From contig JAAGZM010000899.1 of assembly GCA_024206355.1 (NCBI GenBank), forward strand, positions 1-9,726: 9,726 bases of DNA, written 5' to 3'. The notes below the pieces were generated by a model. That model saw only the letters and a list, made by a program, of their open reading frames with translations, was not told where the DNA came from and made no database searches. A program made the translations under genes and the position numbers. This document shows, in pieces, positions 6,005 through 9,726 of this stretch. How positions within the stretch are numbered: the first letter of the stretch is position 1; the number at the start of each line of letters is the position of its first letter. This DNA comes from Gammaproteobacteria bacterium. GTDB taxonomy: Bacteria > Pseudomonadota > Gammaproteobacteria > Enterobacterales > GCA-2746155.

Positions 6005-7255
6005 ATGAAATTAAGTATGACTGTTGACTGTTGCTCTACCCCTGGACTAAAACCATTTACCGAAGCATTGACGCAAATCCTTAGCTCAATGACTAGACTA
6101 ACTGAGATAGAATTGATCTCACTTGGAGATGCCAATAACCGAATATTGGCTGAAGATTTATGCTCACAAGATATATTACCACCCTGGAATTGTTCTGCGA
6201 TGGATGGTTACGGATTAAATCATTCAACATTTGAAGCTGGTCAAACACTTACAATGGTAGGTTCATCCTTTGCTGGACATCCTTATGAAGGAGAAGTTGC
6301 TGCTGGTGAATGTATTCGAATAATGACAGGTGCTTGTTTACCAGACGATTGTGATGCTGTGGTGATGCAGGAAAATGTTCAGGATGATGATAATCAAATT
6401 ACAATGGCCTCCCCTATTGAACAATGGCAACATGTAAGAAAAGCAGGATCAGATATTCAGGCCGGCGAGACAGTACTGCCTAAAGGTCAACGAATTAACC
6501 CTCGAAATATTGGTGTGGCTGCTTCACTCGGTCTCGCTAAAATTCCTGTATACAGACAGCTTAAGGTAGCAGTTTTTTCAACAGGAGACGAATTGGTTCC
6601 TCCTGGTGACACACTACAAAGTGGGCAAATTTATGACAGCAATCGTTATTCTGTCTCTGCTGTTTGTAAGCGTCTAGGCTATGAAGTTATTGATTTAGGT
6701 CTTATTGCTGATGACTATGAAAAGATTAAAGCCGTTATGATAGAGGCAGCGGCCAGTGCTGATGTGCTTCTAACCAGTGGTGGAGTATCGGTCGGAGAAG
6801 CTGACTATGTCAAACCTATCCTAGAAGAAATTGGAGAGCTCAATCTTTGGAAGGTAGCGATAAAACCCGGCAAGCCTATTGCAGTTGGGGCAATTGGTGA
6901 CTGTAAGTTCTTTGGCTTACCTGGAAACCCAGTATCAGCAATGGTTACTTTAAATCTCTTGGTTCAACCTGCAATGCAGAAACTTTCCGGAATGGATTTA
7001 ATCCCGCCAACAATTATTCCTGCAATATGTGATAGTAATCTCAAGAAAAGACCCGGAAGGCGAGATTATCAAAGAGGTACTGCTTACCCTGATCCAAATG
7101 GTAATTGGCATGTAGAATCGACAGGAAACCAAGGTTCGGCTAGATTAACTTCAATATCGCAGGGCAATTGTTATATTGTCTTAGATGAAGATTCAAACGG
7201 TGTAAAAGCTGGCGAAACTGTAAATATACAACTTTTTGATGAAGTTATACGATAG
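6005..7255 (+). CDS. moeA: Molybdopterin molybdenumtransferase MoeA
   Basis: MoeA inserts molybdate into adenylylated molybdopterin, the last common step of molybdenum cofactor synthesis in the cytoplasm. The 416-residue length is normal (E. coli 411). Conserved active-site regions are all present: SAMDGYGL (64-71, with D67 at the E. coli D59 position), RIMTGACLP (105-113), STGDEL (192-197), SGGVSVGEADYV (258-269) and GLPGNPVSA (304-312). 'GSDI..GE..L..G' (148-161) is also typical. ATG 6005 has no clear ribosome binding site. ATG 6017, four codons on, is an alternative, and the N terminus around CCSTPGLKPFTEAL fits MoeA of related bacteria from either start. No other molybdenum cofactor gene is in view. 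lon follows after 34 bases without a terminator, so the two may share a transcript. Confidence 0.97.
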   Translation: MKLSMTVDCCSTPGLKPFTEALTQILSSMTRLTEIELISLGDANNRILAEDLCSQDILPPWNCSAMDGYGLNHSTFEAGQTLTMVGSSFAGHPYEGEVAAGECIRIMTGACLPDDCDAVVMQENVQDDDNQITMASPIEQWQHVRKAGSDIQAGETVLPKGQRINPRNIGVAASLGLAKIPVYRQLKVAVFSTGDELVPPGDTLQSGQIYDSNRYSVSAVCKRLGYEVIDLGLIADDYEKIKAVMIEAAASADVLLTSGGVSVGEADYVKPILEEIGELNLWKVAIKPGKPIAVGAIGDCKFFGLPGNPVSAMVTLNLLVQPAMQKLSGMDLIPPTIIPAICDSNLKKRPGRRDYQRGTAYPDPNGNWHVESTGNQGSARLTSISQGNCYIVLDEDSNGVKAGETVNIQLFDEVIR

Positions 7256-7289
7256 ACTAAATCACTCAATAATAGAGACTTAATAACAG

Positions 7290-9677
7290 ATGATGAGCAA
7301 AAGAATAATAGAAGAAAAACCAGAGTACCTCGACGATGAAGAATTAGATTATTTACCCTCAGAAATCTACCTACTTCCTTTGTCTGAGCGACCATTTTTT
7401 CCACCTCAAACACTTCCAATATTGATGAGCGAAGAGGTGTGGCGTGATTCTATCGAGCAAATTTCACAAAGCAGAGATAAGGTGGCTGGGTTAATATTAA
7501 CCCAAACACCGGAGTTAAATGCCGCCACAGCTGATGACTTTTCAACCATCGGCACATTGGTTAGTATCCATCATCCGGTTATGGCTTCTGGTAAAGTTCA
7601 ATTTATAGCAGAAGGAATTCATCGTTTCAGAATAGTCCGTTGGATCTCAGATGAACCTCCTTATAAAGTGGAAGTCGATTATCCTCAAGAACCTGCTTAT
7701 AGGAAGAATGAGAAGATAAAAGCTTACGCTATCGCAATCATTAATTCACTCCGTGAGCTGATGCCCCTTAATCCACTTTATAGTGATGAGCTAAAATACT
7801 TTCTCGACCGCTTTGATCCGTATGAACCTTCTCCCCTAACCGATTTTGCAGCCAGTATTACAACGGCAGATAAAGAGTCTTTGCAGGAGATCCTTGAGAC
7901 CGTTAATTTACGGGTCCGCATGCAAAAGGTTTTAAAGCTGATACAAAAAGAACTTGAAGTTGCTGAACTACAAGTTGAAATACGCCAACAAGTCGAAGAC
8001 AAAATGTCTTTGCAACAGCGTAATTTCTTTTTGAGAGAACAGTTAAAAACAATTCAAAAAGAACTAGGTATCGCTAAAGATGATCGCACAGCAGATATCG
8101 ATCGATTTAATAAAGCATTAGAAAAACTGACTTTACCTGATCAGGCTCTAAAAAGAGTTGATGAAGAAATGTTAAAGTTCAGCATTTTAGAAACTGGTTC
8201 ACCTGAGTATGCTGTAACAAGAAACTATCTAGATGTTATCTGTAACTTACCATGGGGTATCTATTCAAAAGATAGAGTTTCATTAAGAGGTGCTCAACAA
8301 GTACTCAATAGAGAGCATGCTGGCTTGAAGGATGTTAAACAACGGATCCTTGAATTTTTAGCCGTTGGCTCATTAAAAGGAGAGATCTCAGGTTCGATAT
8401 TACTCTTTGTTGGCCCTCCAGGTGTTGGTAAGACATCTATTGGGCGCTCTATAGCAAATGCCTTAGGCAGAAAGTTCTTCCGCTTCTCGCTTGGTGGAAT
8501 GCGCGATGATGCAGAAATTAAAGGCCATAGAAGAACCTACATAGGTGCTATGCCGGGTAAAATCATTCAAGCCTTAAAAGAGGTTGAAACATCCAACCCA
8601 GTCATTATGCTTGATGAAATCGATAAGGTAGGCTCGTCCTATCATGGCGATCCTGCTTCTGCTCTGCTTGAAGTCCTTGATCCTGAACAAAATGATAACT
8701 TTCTAGATCATTATCTTGATGTAAGAACTGATCTTTCCCACGTGCTATTTATCTGTACAGCGAATCAGCTGGATACCATTCCACGGGCTTTACTAGATCG
8801 TATGGAAATAATTCGTTTGTCAGGCTATCTAACACAAGAAAAGATTGAGATTGCTCAAAAATATCTGTGGCCAAGACAAATTGAGCGTTGTGGCCTTAAA
8901 AACAGTCAGATTAACCTATCCGATGTGGCTTTACGAAAACTTATTGAAAATTATGCCCGAGAAGCAGGTGTTAGAAATCTAGACAAGCAACTTGGTCGCC
9001 TTGCGCGTAAAGCAGTAATGAAGATCAGCACTGGCAAAGCCAAAAAAGTTAGTATTTCAGGAAAAAGCCTTGTCGATTTTCTTGGTCAAGCTCGCTTTGA
9101 TCAAGAACAACCTATGCAAGCAATCGGTGTTATGACTGGGCTTGCCTGGACTTCAATGGGTGGAACAACCTTAAATATCGAAGTTGCAAGAATTCATCAG
9201 AAAGCTCGAGGTTTAAAGCTCACAGGGAATCTCGGTAAAGTCATGAAGGAGTCGGCAGAAATTGCATACAGTTATATAGCTGGAAGCTTTTCAGAAGAAT
9301 TCTGTAAAAATAAAAACTGTGATGACTTCTTTGATAAGTCACTCATTCATTTACATGTTCCTGAAGGTGCTACTCCAAAGGATGGACCTAGTGCAGGAAT
9401 AACTATTGCGTCAGCTCTCGTATCTCTCGCTAGAAACGAGCGAGTCAAAACTACCTATGCAATGACAGGTGAAATGACACTAACAGGATTTGTTTTGGCT
9501 GTTGGTGGTGTTCGCGAGAAAATTATTGCTGCTAGGCGTGCTCGAATTAAAAACCTTATTTTACCGGCAGCATGCCTAGGTGTTTATGAAGAGTTACCAG
9601 CTTACTTAAAAGTCGGAATGACCGTAAAGTTTGTTAAGCACTATAATGAAGTATTCGCGATTTTATTTGCTGACTAA
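7290..9677 (+). CDS. Lon-family ATP-dependent serine protease, AsrA-like second Lon
   Basis: This 795-residue cytoplasmic protease unfolds and degrades proteins using ATP. It starts at tandem ATGs (7290 or 7293). The N-terminal LON substrate domain (about 28-230) begins LLPLSERPFFPPQTLP and is followed by a coiled-coil segment (about 225-275). The AAA+ module has Walker A GPPGVGKT (375-382), Walker B VIMLDEIDK (438-446) and sensor/finger residues in TANQLDTIPRALLDR. The protease domain keeps the Ser-Lys dyad: S701 in GPSAG and K744 in GGVREK, exactly 43 residues apart as in E. coli S679/K722. The acidic leader, the RPFFPP motif and the ending NLILPAACLGVYEELP differ from housekeeping Lon and recall P. 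aeruginosa AsrA (PA0779), a stress-linked second Lon. That subfamily placement is from recognition only. No own promoter is obvious; it is probably read through from moeA. Confidence 0.93.
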   Translation: MMSKRIIEEKPEYLDDEELDYLPSEIYLLPLSERPFFPPQTLPILMSEEVWRDSIEQISQSRDKVAGLILTQTPELNAATADDFSTIGTLVSIHHPVMASGKVQFIAEGIHRFRIVRWISDEPPYKVEVDYPQEPAYRKNEKIKAYAIAIINSLRELMPLNPLYSDELKYFLDRFDPYEPSPLTDFAASITTADKESLQEILETVNLRVRMQKVLKLIQKELEVAELQVEIRQQVEDKMSLQQRNFFLREQLKTIQKELGIAKDDRTADIDRFNKALEKLTLPDQALKRVDEEMLKFSILETGSPEYAVTRNYLDVICNLPWGIYSKDRVSLRGAQQVLNREHAGLKDVKQRILEFLAVGSLKGEISGSILLFVGPPGVGKTSIGRSIANALGRKFFRFSLGGMRDDAEIKGHRRTYIGAMPGKIIQALKEVETSNPVIMLDEIDKVGSSYHGDPASALLEVLDPEQNDNFLDHYLDVRTDLSHVLFICTANQLDTIPRALLDRMEIIRLSGYLTQEKIEIAQKYLWPRQIERCGLKNSQINLSDVALRKLIENYAREAGVRNLDKQLGRLARKAVMKISTGKAKKVSISGKSLVDFLGQARFDQEQPMQAIGVMTGLAWTSMGGTTLNIEVARIHQKARGLKLTGNLGKVMKESAEIAYSYIAGSFSEEFCKNKNCDDFFDKSLIHLHVPEGATPKDGPSAGITIASALVSLARNERVKTTYAMTGEMTLTGFVLAVGGVREKIIAARRARIKNLILPAACLGVYEELPAYLKVGMTVKFVKHYNEVFAILFAD

Positions 9678-9688
9678 AAGACAAATAC

Positions 9689-9720
9689 AGAGGCATCACT
9701 CGATGTCTCTCGTTTCCTTT
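9689..9720 (+). terminator. Probable Rho-independent terminator after lon
   Basis: A 9-bp stem (9689-9697 with 9702-9710, one G-U pair) closes an ACTC loop. It is followed after CG by a T-rich tail (9713-9720) interrupted by two C. It starts 12 bases after the lon stop. The interrupted T-tract makes it modest in strength. Confidence 0.55.
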
Positions 9721-9726
9721 AATCTA

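Noticed and set aside
7171..7419. Minus-strand open frame across the moeA-lon junction
   Set aside because: Antisense to the ends of two firmly identified genes; no start signal.
7778..8002. Minus-strand open frame inside lon
   Set aside because: Ser/Cys-rich shadow of the Lon coiled-coil region.

Overview
The window is ordinary chromosomal DNA from an AT-rich proteobacterium, most likely a marine-type gammaproteobacterium. The pairing of a YoaA/DinG-type helicase with tsaB, the sigma/anti-sigma pair and a second Lon of the AsrA type all point that way. The genus cannot be fixed from sequence alone; a Kangiella/Aliikangiella-like or Oceanospirillales-like lineage is a guess. I see no tRNA, rRNA, CRISPR array, transposase, integrase or phage gene, and no gene-free stretch longer than about 180 bases.

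Left part (1-4361). A plus-strand gene runs in from the left edge and encodes an acidic protein with degenerate calcium-loop (DxDxDG-like) repeats. It ends at a TAA, but the same frame continues for 18 more codons that look like the family's normal C terminus, so the stop may be a nonsense change. Facing it is a minus-strand block: a small PD-(D/E)xK-like protein of the DUF6998 type, the Fe-S helicase YoaA, the t6A protein TsaB, and a 133-residue protein of unknown function. The first three are joined by two identical TAATG stop/start overlaps, which implies one mRNA with coupled translation. The 133-residue gene has its own TATAAT in the 54-base gap before it.

Middle (4362-5920). A small, very basic unknown protein is encoded on the minus strand. 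A 177-base (or 225-base, depending on the sigma start) divergent region separates it from a plus-strand ECF-like sigma factor. The sigma gene overlaps by 11 bases a one-helix membrane protein that is probably its anti-sigma factor.

Right part (5921-9726). moeA (molybdenum insertion in molybdopterin cofactor synthesis) has a good sigma70-type promoter. It is followed after 34 bases by a full-length Lon-family ATP-dependent protease that resembles the second, AsrA-like Lon of gammaproteobacteria more than housekeeping Lon. A modest stem-loop with a T-rich tail after lon is the likely terminator.

Nothing here amounts to a clear new system. The points most worth checking are the in-frame stop in the left-edge gene, the nuclease-like protein coupled to yoaA-tsaB, the sigma/membrane-protein pair, and an AT-rich element that occurs twice.
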